A DNA stretch of 10,010 bases from Chitinophaga pinensis (lineage in GTDB: Bacteria > Bacteroidota > Bacteroidia > M30B66). The notes under the pieces were generated by a model. That model was not told where the DNA came from and made no database searches. It saw only the letters and a program-made list of their open reading frames with translations. Both the position numbers and the translations under genes were made by a program. Below, piece after piece: positions 1 to 7,964 of the stretch. The stretch is taken from assembly GCA_943330985.1 (NCBI GenBank), contig CALQJV010000023.1, positions 1 to 10,010 of the forward strand. The letters run 5' to 3'. Position 1 is the first letter of the stretch, and each line of letters opens with the position of its first letter.

Positions 1-1195
1 CTCCAAATAGCTGTTCTCCACTGAAATACCATTGATGAAAATTGCTTGAATCGACAGAAAGCAGCACTGAATCGCCCGCACAAATTGATGTATCTGAATA
101 GGAAATGATTGGTGCATCCGGAGAATCGAACACAATTAAGGTATCAGAATTTGTAAACGACAAACCAATTTGGGTTCCAATGGTATAGCTGCCGTATCCT
201 TGACTTGTATTGAAATTATAGGTACCCGGCGCAGAAATTTGAAGTATCGTAGAACCTAAGTCATCATTCGCAGTAACAACATCTTCATCGAAAAAAGTAA
301 AACCAAAAACAGGTTCATTAATTACGTATTGAAGACCTGTTTGAGAGAATGCTGTTGAATTATCGATTGTTGCACTTTGTTGCGTGGATGAACCTACTGT
401 TAATTGAAAGAAAACATCTGGAGAACCTGCTGAGAAACCGGAACAAAATAACTCTTCAATATCGCCACACCAGTTAGAACCAGTTACATTAAACGTAACA
501 CTTTCGAGCACATAATTAAGGAAGTTCGTTTGAAGATTTACAACATAAGTATCGGGCTGAGCATAGAGCTGCGTTTCTGGAATCATTTCGGTTGATGTAT
601 TCCCATTGCCAAAATCCCATTGATAACTAACAGGCTGCGTTGAACTGGTAATCAATGCTTCAAAATTTACATCAATTGAATCGCAACCCGAAACAGGATC
701 GAAAGTAAAGCCAGAATTGCCTCCTGCTCCTGGAAGAACGAGTAAAGGAAGCGTAAATGTTTGTGGTGCTGTGGTTGAAATGGGTGCCGAAACTGAAGCA
801 ATAACATTTACGGCAATGGTATAAGAACCAATGGCATCAGGTGTTCCGCATATTTTAACGCATCCTCTTTGTGTTAAGGGATCGGAAGTAATATCGTAAA
901 TATTGTCAGCATCACTAGCTGTCCAAGTTAACCCGTTTGGGAGTCCTGAAATAGAAGTGATTGTAATTTGAGAAAGGGTAAGTGTAATCCCACCATTATC
1001 GAATTGTTGAGGAATAAAAAACGTAACATCGGTATCATAAGCTAATCCTTGCGATGCATTGGGAAGTACTTCGGGACAAAGTGCTGGAGCTAAAGGATTC
1101 GCTGTGCATGTTGTATTTATAGTGCAACTAGAACATTGAGCTTTAATTTGCATATGAAATACAAGCAATAAAATGAATGATAAGAATGGCTTCAT
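1..1195 (-). CDS. Secreted multidomain (PKD/Ig-like) protein, N-terminal part only
   Basis: The minus-strand frame is open from an ATG at 1193-1195 to the window edge, giving 398 codons with no stop; the C-terminus lies outside. Residues 1-20 are a signal peptide ([20 protein letters not shown], probable cleavage after A19 or Q20). A cysteine-rich beta domain follows (about 30-155). A PKD-like domain (about 163-225) carries the hallmark [12 protein letters not shown] possible C2-like domain (about 242-320) has [11 protein letters not shown] and an acidic [13 protein letters not shown] loop. An Ig-like module begins near 359 ([12 protein letters not shown], then HQWYFSG). Proteins of this build in Bacteroidota are usually large, exported surface or secreted adhesins or hydrolases, often ending in a type IX secretion sorting domain. 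That end is not visible here, so the function is unknown. The gene diverges from rnhB across a short gap. Confidence 0.85.
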   Translation of the reverse strand, partial: MKPFLSFILLLVFHMQIKAQCSSCTINTTCTANPLAPALCPEVLPNASQGLAYDTDVTFFIPQQFDNGGITLTLSQITITSISGLPNGLTWTASDADNIYDITSDPLTQRGCVKICGTPDAIGSYTIAVNVIASVSAPISTTAPQTFTLPLLVLPGAGGNSGFTFDPVSGCDSIDVNFEALITSSTQPVSYQWDFGNGNTSTEMIPETQLYAQPDTYVVNLQTNFLNYVLESVTFNVTGSNWCGDIEELFCSGFSAGSPDVFFQLTVGSSTQQSATIDNSTAFSQTGLQYVINEPVFGFTFFDEDVVTANDDLGSTILQISAPGTYNFNTSQGYGSYTIGTQIGLSFTNSDTLIVFDSPDAPIISYSDTSICAGDSVLLSVDSSNFHQWYFSGEQLFG

Positions 1196-1261
1196 CGTGA
1201 AATAAAAATCCAAAATAAGAAAATGCGCCGAGCAAAGGGTACAAATACTATTTTTAACTGC

Positions 1262-1873
1262 ATGAAACATTCAAAACTTCAATCAAGTCTTTGGCCCGAT
1301 AAAGTTGAGGCGGGAGTAGATGAAGCGGGACGCGGCTGTCTTGCTGGGCCCGTTGTTGCGGCGGCGGTGATCCTTCCCAAGGACTTCCATCATCCATTTT
1401 TAAACGACTCAAAACAATTGAGCCGCAAACGAAGAGATGAACTTCGAATAATTATTGAAAGAGAATCTATTGCTTGGGCAATTGGCAGAGCAAGTGTGGA
1501 TGAAATAGACACGATTAACATTCTTCAAGCATCGTTTCTTGCTATGCATCGGGCAATTTCACAGTTAAAACCGGCACCTGAATTTTTATTAATCGATGGC
1601 AACCGGTTTAAAAAGTATCCAGATATCGAACACAGTTCAATTATAGGTGGCGATGGGAAATTCCTTTCAATTGCAGCTGCTTCTGTTTTAGCCAAAACAC
1701 ATCGTGACGAAGAAATGGAAAAACTCCATGAAAACCATCCTCAATATTGTTGGGATAGAAATATGGGATATGGCACGGTATTGCATCGCGATGCCTTGAT
1801 TGAATATGGTCATTGTATTCACCACCGGAAATCATTCACCCTACTAAACAAGCAATTATCATTGTTCAATTAA
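1262..1873 (+). CDS. rnhB: Ribonuclease HII
   Basis: RNase HII is a cytoplasmic enzyme that cuts the RNA strand of RNA-DNA hybrids and nicks 5' of single ribonucleotides misincorporated in DNA, starting ribonucleotide excision repair. With the chosen start the protein has 203 residues, normal for the family. The four metal-binding acids are all visible: D20 and E21 in GVDEAGRG, D112 in LLIDGNRF, and D149 in VLAKTHRD. The conserved LNDSKQLS and [10 protein letters not shown] motifs are also present. An in-frame ATG lies 39 bp upstream at 1223, but the extra 13 residues precede the usual family start and would leave only 27 bp to the divergent gene, so 1262 is preferred. The next gene follows shortly downstream on the same strand and may share its transcript. 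No key residue is missing. Confidence 0.95.
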   Translation: MKHSKLQSSLWPDKVEAGVDEAGRGCLAGPVVAAAVILPKDFHHPFLNDSKQLSRKRRDELRIIIERESIAWAIGRASVDEIDTINILQASFLAMHRAISQLKPAPEFLLIDGNRFKKYPDIEHSSIIGGDGKFLSIAAASVLAKTHRDEEMEKLHENHPQYCWDRNMGYGTVLHRDALIEYGHCIHHRKSFTLLNKQLSLFN

Positions 1874-1935
1874 TTATGGATTAACTAATTTTTTGCATGA
1901 TTTATCGAAGTAGATTTAGAGAAATTACAAAAAAG

Positions 1936-3588
1936 ATGTTTAGAAATACCTTGCTATTGATTGTCATTTGGACAGTGCTTTTTTTTCAAGCGGGATGCAA
2001 ACGAGATGACTTTTCAAAACTCGCAGAATCGGAATGGAATCCGGATTTTGCATTTCCCTTAGTAAATTCAACTTTAACAGCTTCTGATATTTTGGCTGAG
2101 GACAATTCCTCCACGCTCATTTCGGTGGGAGAATCAGGCATTGTTGAAGTAATCTATTCGACAACAAACAAAGGCAAAAACGCATCAGAAATCATCAACC
2201 TTCCATTGGTTAATTTAACTAATAATGTATTTGCTAGCGCGATAAACACAAATGCCTTCAATGCTAATCAAACCAATGGAACAACCTTAACTGATTCTGT
2301 TTCCTTCAACATTCCATATTCACTTGATGCACAATTGGGAAATCTCTCACGCATTGATACAGCATTTCTAAAATCAGGATTGCTCAAATTGAACATCAAT
2401 TGTTGGGTTCCTCACAACAGTATTCTGAGCATAGAAATTCCAGAATTAATCATCAATAATGAAGTTTTCAAAGAGGATGTCCCTTTTAACTATGCTCTTC
2501 AAACCCCTATCGGAATAGCTCTTGAACGAAATCTACAAGGAGCTTACCTCATTCCATCCACCAGTTCTGAATCAATACAAGTAAAATACACAATTCGAAC
2601 AACTCGAATTAACAATCAAGCTATTCCAATCAGCAATCAGTTTGTATCACATCTTGAATTTTCGGAGACAGAATTTAGTAAACTCTGCGGGAATTTTGGT
2701 AATTATACAGCTCCTTTACCAAACAACGACACCTTATTTCTGCATTTGTTTCGCAATGTAATTAATGCAGTAGATCTTAGTTTTACGAATCCTTCCGCAA
2801 GAATCTTGGTGAGTAATTCAACAGGAATTCCAATCAATTATACCCAATCGGGTTTTAATGCTTTTAGACCAGGATCATCAATCCCAAATGTGGACTTGAG
2901 TTCAATTAGTTTTCCCACTTCTATTCAAGCCATGAGCAGTTCATCTGCCCTACCCGTTCAAGTGGAATATACATTTACCACAACAAATGGCTCGAATATT
3001 TCGAATGTCATTAATTCATTTCCACGCTTCATGCTAAGCAGAGGAAATTTCACTTTCGATTATAGTTTACCTAATGCAAGCTACTTTCTGCGCGATACGA
3101 GCCATGTTGAAACGCATTCGGAAGTTACCTTGCCGCTTAATGGTTTAACGCTCGATTTGCAAGTGCGCGATACCTTCGAATATAATTTTAAATCCATCTC
3201 AGGAGATATTGAAGAAATCATGCTCCGCTTGAATATTGAAAATGGATTCCCAACAGACGGGAAATTGCAAGTATATTTTTGCCGGCAGATTGGAACTGGA
3301 AATTCTTTACAAATCATAGATTCTTTGTACACACAAGGAACTGAAGTTGTATTAATGCCAGGACAAACGAATGTCAATGGCATAGTAACTATTCCTTCTC
3401 AAAAGATAACGGACGCTACTATTTCAGGCACAAAATGGCAAAAGCTATCGCAAATGAATGCAGATAGGATTCTCATTAAAGCACGATTAACCACCAACGA
3501 ACTCGGCGAATTGCCCGTTAAAATTCTGGCAAACGATAAACTTCAGATTCGAATTGCGGCACGTCTAAAAGCACATAAAACGTTTTAA
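1936..3588 (+). CDS. Putative outer-membrane lipoprotein of unknown function
   Basis: I do not recognise a named family. From ATG 1936 the protein has 550 residues. It starts with a lipoprotein signal: a hydrophobic stretch (TLLLIVIWTVLFF) and a lipobox-like QAGC with Cys21 as the predicted lipidated residue. Just after the Cys come K-R-D-D, a basic-then-acidic run that resembles the surface-export signal described for Bacteroidota lipoproteins. The rest is rich in Asn, Ser, Thr, Ile and Leu with alternating hydrophobic residues, suggesting a mainly beta fold and no membrane spans. An in-frame ATG at 1897 would add 13 residues (563 total). I prefer 1936 because it gives a normal-length signal peptide and has an A-rich upstream stretch (acaaaaaag). 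The stop lies 2 bp before the OmpA-family gene, so the two are almost surely one transcriptional unit and may act together in the outer membrane. Confidence 0.85.
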   Translation: MFRNTLLLIVIWTVLFFQAGCKRDDFSKLAESEWNPDFAFPLVNSTLTASDILAEDNSSTLISVGESGIVEVIYSTTNKGKNASEIINLPLVNLTNNVFASAINTNAFNANQTNGTTLTDSVSFNIPYSLDAQLGNLSRIDTAFLKSGLLKLNINCWVPHNSILSIEIPELIINNEVFKEDVPFNYALQTPIGIALERNLQGAYLIPSTSSESIQVKYTIRTTRINNQAIPISNQFVSHLEFSETEFSKLCGNFGNYTAPLPNNDTLFLHLFRNVINAVDLSFTNPSARILVSNSTGIPINYTQSGFNAFRPGSSIPNVDLSSISFPTSIQAMSSSSALPVQVEYTFTTTNGSNISNVINSFPRFMLSRGNFTFDYSLPNASYFLRDTSHVETHSEVTLPLNGLTLDLQVRDTFEYNFKSISGDIEEIMLRLNIENGFPTDGKLQVYFCRQIGTGNSLQIIDSLYTQGTEVVLMPGQTNVNGIVTIPSQKITDATISGTKWQKLSQMNADRILIKARLTTNELGELPVKILANDKLQIRIAARLKAHKTF

Positions 3589-3590
3589 GT

Positions 3591-5990
3591 ATGAAACGGA
3601 TATCTCAACTAACAGGATTTGTGCTTGGTTTATTTGCGTCTATTAACAGCTATGCACAAAGCGATTTCATTCTATTGAATCAGGCATTTAATCCACATAA
3701 GACTTCCATCAATCCGGCTTTTCTTCCCAAAGAAGAATTCTATTTGGGTTTACCTGCCATCTCAAATAGTTATATAAGCTATTCAAATTCTGGGTTTACC
3801 TACCGCGATTTAATTAAAAAGAAAGGAATCACAGATTCAATCTATTTCGATTTCACTGGATTCCTAAGCAATCTTCCTAAAAAGGCATTGATTTCGGCCC
3901 AATTACAAACTGATTTATTTAGTACAGGATGGCGCGAGGGACGTTGGTTTATCAATGTTAATATTACTGAAAAGGCGAACTTTCAAACACAATTCCAGCG
4001 CGAATTAATGGAAGTGGCAATTGTAGGCAATGGACCTAAAATTGGCAAAACAGCCGATCTGGGCAACTTATTTATTAGTGCAATGCATTACCGTGAATAC
4101 GCCTTGGGCATTTCAAGGGACATTATGTGCAAATTGCGCGTAGGGGCAACATTCAAATATTTGTATGGGATGGAGAATTTGGATATTACACGAAGTAATA
4201 TCTCGCTAACGACCGATGCCACTTCGTTTGATTTAACAGGAACCTCCGACATTCTCATAAACACATCGGGTTTTAAGAACTTCAATGCCGATTCATTAAC
4301 CAGTGCGTCTTATCTTTTCAATCGGAAAAACAGAGGATTTGCTATTAATCTAGGAGCAGAATATAAAATCAACGATAAAATTGAAGTATTTGCTAGTGCG
4401 CTTGATTTGGGAAAGATTAACTGGCGCAATGAACCTGTTAATTATTACAATAAAGTAGACCAATTTTCATTTTCGGGTATCTCATTAAATGAATTTATAT
4501 CAAGCAATTCAGATACTGTTGTTGATGGCATTCAGAATTACCTCGATTCACTTGGCAATACCTTCAGTATAAAAGAAAAGAATGAATCTTATTCAACCAC
4601 ACTTCCTAAACGGTTTTATGTTGGAGGACATTATTATTTAGGAACTAAAAATTCCATCCAGTTTGTGATGTTGGGTAACACATACAAAGGAAAATTGTAT
4701 CCATCCGTTTCATTAGGTTTTAGTAAACGCTTTGCAGATGTATTTGAAATTAGCGTAAACAGCGCATATGCAAACCGGAGCATTTCGAATGTAGGAGCAG
4801 GTTTTACACTCAACCTTGGATTAACTCAATTTTCGATTATTTCTGATAATCTTCTTGGGGCATTAAATAAATACAATACACGAGGAACAAATATCCGAGC
4901 AGGTATTACACTCGTTACTGGGTATGATTTTGAACGTCCAAACCCTTGCGATAAAGATGGTGATGGCGTTTCAAATAGAATGGACGAATGCCCAGATGTT
5001 CCTGGTCCACTTAGTTTAAATGGTTGCCCTGATTCAGATCAAGATGGCATTGCGGATAAATTTGATGAATGTCCATTAGAAATGGGTGAAGTGGCTTTGA
5101 AAGGTTGCCCTGATTCAGATCAAGATGGAATCGCAAATAAATTGGATAAATGCCCGAATGATAAAGGGAAACCTGAATTTGAGGGATGCCATGATACAGA
5201 TGATGACGGATTGATTGATTTGGATGATCAATGTCCAAGTATAGCTGGACTTATCTATTTGAAAGGTTGTCCAGACCGCGATCACGATAGTATTGCAGAC
5301 AAAGACGATGAATGTCCTGATTTTGCAGGACCCTCTTTTTATTCAGGATGTCCTGATAGCGATGGAGATAGCTTGATTGACAAAGAGGATTTTTGTCCTG
5401 ACAAAGCCGGATTGAAAGCATACAAGGGATGTCCAGATAAAGATAATGATGGATTCCCTGATTATTTAGATGCATGTCCGGATGTAGCAGGCCCCGAAAA
5501 AGGGTGCCCAGAAACTCCTAAAGTTGTTGGCCCAATTGATAGCGATAGTGATGGAGTAACCGACGAATATGATAAATGTCCTCAAACACCAGGTGCTATT
5601 TCAAACAATGGCTGCCCTGAATTGGCAAAAGAAGAACAAGAGGTATTAAATACTGCATTTGCTAATTTGGAATTTGAATCTGGGAAAGATGTGATAAAAG
5701 AAAGTTCGAATGAATCATTGAAAGAACTTGCTAGATTACTCATCAAAAAATCGAAATGGAAAATCCTCATTTCAGGACATACCGATAATGTTGGAAAAGC
5801 AATTGTAAATATGACTCTCTCGCAAAAACGCGCATTTGCATTAAAAGCATTTTTGATAAATCAAGGAGTTGAATCGGAAAGAATAGATGCCGAATGGTTT
5901 GGTCAAACAAAACCAATTGCATCAAATAAAACGGCCGATGGAAGACAAAAAAACCGCCGTGTAGAAATGACAATTATTACAAGCGACTAA
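3591..5990 (+). CDS. DUF5723-like outer-membrane protein with TSP3 repeats and C-terminal OmpA domain
   Basis: This 799-residue envelope protein has four parts. Residues 1-22 are a signal peptide (cleavage near SYA/QS). Residues about 24-445 are a beta-rich region resembling the DUF5723/PorP-SprF-like barrels of Bacteroidota, including an early NPAFLP motif. Residues about 453-676 are eight thrombospondin type 3 repeats (D-D-DG-D--D-CP) expected to bind calcium and form a stiff linker. Residues about 687-797 are an OmpA-like peptidoglycan-binding domain with GHTDNVG, LSQKRA and GRQKNRRVE. D732 and R747, 15 residues apart, match the Asp/Arg pair that grips diaminopimelate in OmpA domains. The protein probably sits in the outer membrane and anchors to the cell wall across the periplasm. 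It follows the lipoprotein gene by 2 bp. The barrel assignment rests on recall of the family and is less sure than the repeats and the OmpA domain. Confidence 0.92.
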   Translation: MKRISQLTGFVLGLFASINSYAQSDFILLNQAFNPHKTSINPAFLPKEEFYLGLPAISNSYISYSNSGFTYRDLIKKKGITDSIYFDFTGFLSNLPKKALISAQLQTDLFSTGWREGRWFINVNITEKANFQTQFQRELMEVAIVGNGPKIGKTADLGNLFISAMHYREYALGISRDIMCKLRVGATFKYLYGMENLDITRSNISLTTDATSFDLTGTSDILINTSGFKNFNADSLTSASYLFNRKNRGFAINLGAEYKINDKIEVFASALDLGKINWRNEPVNYYNKVDQFSFSGISLNEFISSNSDTVVDGIQNYLDSLGNTFSIKEKNESYSTTLPKRFYVGGHYYLGTKNSIQFVMLGNTYKGKLYPSVSLGFSKRFADVFEISVNSAYANRSISNVGAGFTLNLGLTQFSIISDNLLGALNKYNTRGTNIRAGITLVTGYDFERPNPCDKDGDGVSNRMDECPDVPGPLSLNGCPDSDQDGIADKFDECPLEMGEVALKGCPDSDQDGIANKLDKCPNDKGKPEFEGCHDTDDDGLIDLDDQCPSIAGLIYLKGCPDRDHDSIADKDDECPDFAGPSFYSGCPDSDGDSLIDKEDFCPDKAGLKAYKGCPDKDNDGFPDYLDACPDVAGPEKGCPETPKVVGPIDSDSDGVTDEYDKCPQTPGAISNNGCPELAKEEQEVLNTAFANLEFESGKDVIKESSNESLKELARLLIKKSKWKILISGHTDNVGKAIVNMTLSQKRAFALKAFLINQGVESERIDAEWFGQTKPIASNKTADGRQKNRRVEMTIITSD
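4947..5618 (+). repeat. Eight tandem thrombospondin type 3 repeats (mostly 81-bp units)
   Basis: In-gene repeats encoding residues about 453-676 of the OmpA-family protein. Most units are 27 residues (81 bp): an acidic calcium loop, a D-x-CP motif, a short hydrophobic linker and GCP. Unit 7 lacks the usual linker and is followed by a spacer (ETPKVVGPI) before unit 8. In units 5 and 6 the loop glycine of DG is replaced by serine (DRDHDS, DSDGDS). A 26-bp stretch is identical at 5022-5047 and 5103-5128, exactly one unit apart. Confidence 0.9.
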
Positions 5991-6000
5991 GAGAGCATTC

Positions 6001-6023
6001 TTGTAAAAAGGAATGTTTTACAA
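6001..6023 (+). other. Small AT-rich hairpin after the OmpA-family gene
   Basis: A perfect 8-bp inverted repeat, ttgtaaaa (6001-6008) and ttttacaa (6016-6023), with a 7-base loop, begins 11 bases after the OmpA-family stop. There is no following T run, so it is not a classic terminator. It could be a 3'-end mRNA structure or chance in AT-rich DNA. The bases cattc (5996-6000) could instead pair with gaatg (6011-6015) in the loop. Confidence 0.3.
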
Positions 6024-6043
6024 ATAGTTGAATTGAATACAAA

Positions 6044-6076
6044 CAAAAAACCCCGGTTGAGGCCGGGGTTAAATTT
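6044..6076 (-). terminator. Rho-independent terminator of rpsT, probably bidirectional
   Basis: An 8-bp GC-rich stem, aaccccgg (6049-6056) and ccggggtt (6063-6070), encloses a 6-base loop. Read on the minus strand the stem is followed by TTTTTTG, a good U-tract for stopping transcription from rpsT, whose coding end is about 20 bases away. On the plus strand the tail is the weaker ttaaattt, so the same hairpin may also end the OmpA-family transcript. Confidence 0.88.
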
Positions 6077-6091
6077 CTTAAGGAAGAAAAA

Positions 6092-6346
6092 TTATTTCAA
6101 AGAATTCACGTAGCGGGTAATTTTACCAACTAGGTTACCAGCTTTATTTGAATGAATAATATTTCTCTTAGCTAACTTATCCAACATAGATGAAACAGAA
6201 GACAGTTGAGAAATTGCTTCGTTTTTGTCGGAAGTAGTGCGCAATTTCTTCAGCGCATTACGTGTAGTTTTGTGAAAATAACGATTACGTAGACGTTTAG
6301 CGTCGTTTGAACGAATTCGTTTAATTGCTGAAGGATGATTTGCCAT
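6092..6346 (-). CDS. rpsT: 30S ribosomal protein S20
   Basis: S20 binds 16S rRNA in the body of the small ribosomal subunit and is a primary assembly protein. The 84-residue length is normal. The sequence shows the family pattern: MANHPSAIKRIRSNDAKR at the start, a strongly basic helical first half (RLRNRYFHKTTRNALKKL), and a second half with SMLDKLAKRNIIHSNKA followed by a GNLVGKITRYVNSL end. The start MANHPSA is typical, with no better alternative. It lies 22 bp downstream of tRNA-Glu on the same strand with no visible promoter or terminator between them, so it is probably expressed from the tRNA promoter, the tRNA being cut out of the common transcript. A strong terminator follows. Confidence 0.97.
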   Translation of the reverse strand: MANHPSAIKRIRSNDAKRLRNRYFHKTTRNALKKLRTTSDKNEAISQLSSVSSMLDKLAKRNIIHSNKAGNLVGKITRYVNSLK

Positions 6347-6368
6347 TTTCTTATTTCAATTAAATATG

Positions 6369-6440
6369 TAGCCCGTAGGGGAATCGAACCCCTGTACCAA
6401 GAATGAAAATCTTGTATCCTAACCCCTAGATGAACGGGCC
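6369..6440 (-). tRNA. tRNA-Glu (anticodon TTC)
   Basis: The minus strand folds into a complete 72-nt cloverleaf. The acceptor GGCCCGT pairs with ACGGGCT (first pair G-U) with discriminator A at 6369. The D arm is ATC/GAT around TAGGGGTTAG. The anticodon stem is CAAGA/TCTTG with loop TTTTCAT, giving anticodon TTC at complement 6405-6407. The T arm is AGGGG-TTCGATT-CCCCT. CCA is not encoded, so it must be added after transcription. It carries glutamate for GAA/GAG codons and is the precursor used for glutamyl-tRNA-dependent tetrapyrrole synthesis where that route exists. Confidence 0.97.
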
Positions 6441-6462
6441 ATTTTTTTTAAAAATTGGAATG

Positions 6463-6492
6463 CAAATGTACCCCAAAATTTCACTCAAGCAA
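6463..6492 (-). promoter_or_regulatory. Bacteroidota-type promoter for tRNA-Glu and rpsT
   Basis: On the minus strand a TACATTTG box (complement 6463-6470) matches the Bacteroidota -7 consensus TAnnTTTG exactly. A TTG (complement 6490-6492) lies 19 nt upstream, the usual spacing to the -33 element. The tRNA 5' end is 22 bases beyond the box, leaving a short leader to be trimmed. Confidence 0.7.
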
Positions 6493-6619
6493 GAGGTGAT
6501 AAAAATCTCTTTGCTAAATAATATCTTATAATTTGATTATCAGCTATTTAATTTTACATTAAACCTGAATAATCATGCTAATTTACGCATTTCAAAGCGT
6601 CTATAATGACATTTTATGA

Positions 6620-6627
6620 TACATTTG
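6620..6627 (+). promoter_or_regulatory. Possible -7 box for mtaB
   Basis: TACATTTG on the plus strand matches the Bacteroidota -7 consensus exactly and ends 8 bases before the preferred mtaB start at 6636. No good TTTG/TTG stands at the expected -33 position, so support is partial. If it is real, the mRNA has almost no leader and translation cannot start at the upstream in-frame ATG (6606). Confidence 0.4.
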
Positions 6628-6635
6628 CGCATCAA

Positions 6636-7931
6636 ATGAGCACTAATAAACGCGTAGCATTTTACACACTTGGGTGTAAGCTGAATTTTTCGGAAACATC
6701 AACCATAGCCCGTCTATTTCAAGATGGTGGCTATGAGAAAGTTGAATTTGAATCTACCCCTGATATTTTCATAATCAATACTTGTTCGGTAACTGAAAAT
6801 GCTGACAAAAAATGCAAGAGTCTAGTAAATAAAGCGCTAAGGATTTCTCCCCATGCGTACATTGCAATTATTGGTTGTTACGCTCAACTAAAACCCGAAG
6901 AAATTGCTCAAATTCCGGGTGTCGATTTAGTTTTGGGTGCAAACGAAAAATTCAATATCCTGACTCATATCGCTGACGTTGAAAAGAATACTCAAACAAA
7001 AATACATGCCTGCGAAATTAGTGAAGTGAACGAATTTGTTCCTTCATACAGTTCAGGCGACCGCACTCGAACATTTTTCAAGGTTCAGGATGGATGCGAT
7101 TACTCGTGTTCCTTTTGTACAATTCCATTGGCTAGAGGTAAAAGCAGAAGCGAGACGGTTATTGAAACGATTAAAGCAGCTCAGAAACTCATTGCAGAAA
7201 CTGGAAGCAAGGAGATAATCTTAACCGGTGTAAACACAGGCGATTTTGGCAAGAATACAGGAGAAACTTTTCTGGACCTGATAAAAGAACTCGATTTATT
7301 AGAGGGGATCGAACGCTTTAGAATCTCATCCATCGAACCCAATTTGCTTACAGATGAAATCATTCAATTTGTAGCTTCCTCAAAGAAATTCGTTCCTCAT
7401 TTCCATATTCCGTTGCAATCGGGAAGCAATAATACGCTCCGAAGAATGCGTCGCCGTTATCAACGCGACGTCTATGAAAGTCGAGTTGCTTTAATAAAAG
7501 AGTTAATGCCTAATTGCTGCATTGGCGTAGATGTAATTGTTGGATTTCCAGGCGAGACAAATGAAGAATTTCTAGACAGCTATACATTTATTAATGAGCT
7601 AGACATTTCGTATTTACATGTTTTCACTTATTCGGAAAGAGCAAATACCCATGCCATTGAATTAAGCGATGTAGTTCCAAATTCGGTTCGGGCTGAACGC
7701 AGTAAAATGCTGCATATTCTATCTGAAAAGAAAAAACGTTTCTTTTACGAACTCCAAAAAGGAAAATCGAAGAAAGTACTTTGGGAAGGCGAGAGAGAAG
7801 GCGATTGGATGTATGGCTTTACCGAAAATTACATAAAAGTCAAAACACCCTTTTTGTTAGAAAAAACAAATACTGTTCAGCACATTCAACTCGAAGAAAT
7901 GGATACAGAAGGAATTTTCTCCATACAATAA
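6636..7931 (+). CDS. mtaB: tRNA (N6-L-threonylcarbamoyladenosine-37-C2)-methylthiotransferase
   Basis: MtaB is a radical-SAM enzyme that adds a methylthio group to t6A at position 37 of ANN-decoding tRNAs, giving ms2t6A, which steadies codon reading. With this start it has 431 residues, as usual. The N-terminal methylthiotransferase domain shows YTLGCKLNFSE, INTCSVT and IIGCYAQ, giving cluster cysteines 14, 50 and 81. The radical-SAM motif is CDYSCSFC (C154, C158, C161), followed by IPLARGKSRS. LGCKLNFSE separates MtaB from MiaB and RimO. The core continues with EIILTGVNTGDFG, HIPLQSGSN and DVIVGFPGET, and the last roughly 60 residues look like a TRAM RNA-binding domain. An in-frame ATG at 6606 would add 10 residues (MTFYDTFAHQ), which precede the usual family start and overlap a -7 promoter box. 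The gene precedes lgt by 33 bp on the same strand. Confidence 0.94.
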   Translation: MSTNKRVAFYTLGCKLNFSETSTIARLFQDGGYEKVEFESTPDIFIINTCSVTENADKKCKSLVNKALRISPHAYIAIIGCYAQLKPEEIAQIPGVDLVLGANEKFNILTHIADVEKNTQTKIHACEISEVNEFVPSYSSGDRTRTFFKVQDGCDYSCSFCTIPLARGKSRSETVIETIKAAQKLIAETGSKEIILTGVNTGDFGKNTGETFLDLIKELDLLEGIERFRISSIEPNLLTDEIIQFVASSKKFVPHFHIPLQSGSNNTLRRMRRRYQRDVYESRVALIKELMPNCCIGVDVIVGFPGETNEEFLDSYTFINELDISYLHVFTYSERANTHAIELSDVVPNSVRAERSKMLHILSEKKKRFFYELQKGKSKKVLWEGEREGDWMYGFTENYIKVKTPFLLEKTNTVQHIQLEEMDTEGIFSIQ

Positions 7932-7964
7932 ACATAACATTTCATCCTAATAACATTATAATAT

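Noticed and set aside
1196..1261. Divergent promoter region between the secreted-protein gene and rnhB
   Set aside because: Near matches to TAnnTTTG exist on both strands (for example TAGTATTTG on the minus strand), but none has exact spacing with a -33 element, so no promoter was called.
3081..3383. 100-codon open frame on the minus strand within the lipoprotein gene
   Set aside because: It lies wholly antisense to a well-supported gene with a clear signal peptide, and has no recognisable domain or gene context.
5011..5475. Two open minus-strand frames of about 75 codons opposite the TSP3 repeats
   Set aside because: They mirror the repeated aspartate-rich coding sequence, giving repetitive Leu/His/Gln/Asn-rich peptides with no family likeness. 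They are shadows of the OmpA-family gene.
4947..5618. Regularly spaced repeats that could suggest a CRISPR array
   Set aside because: The repeats are translated in frame as TSP3 units of 27 residues, have no unique spacers between identical repeats, and lie inside one intact gene.
6493..6619. Intergenic stretch before mtaB as a possible riboswitch or small RNA
   Set aside because: The sequence is AT-rich with no conserved aptamer pattern or strong stem that I can recognise, and no terminator-like hairpin.
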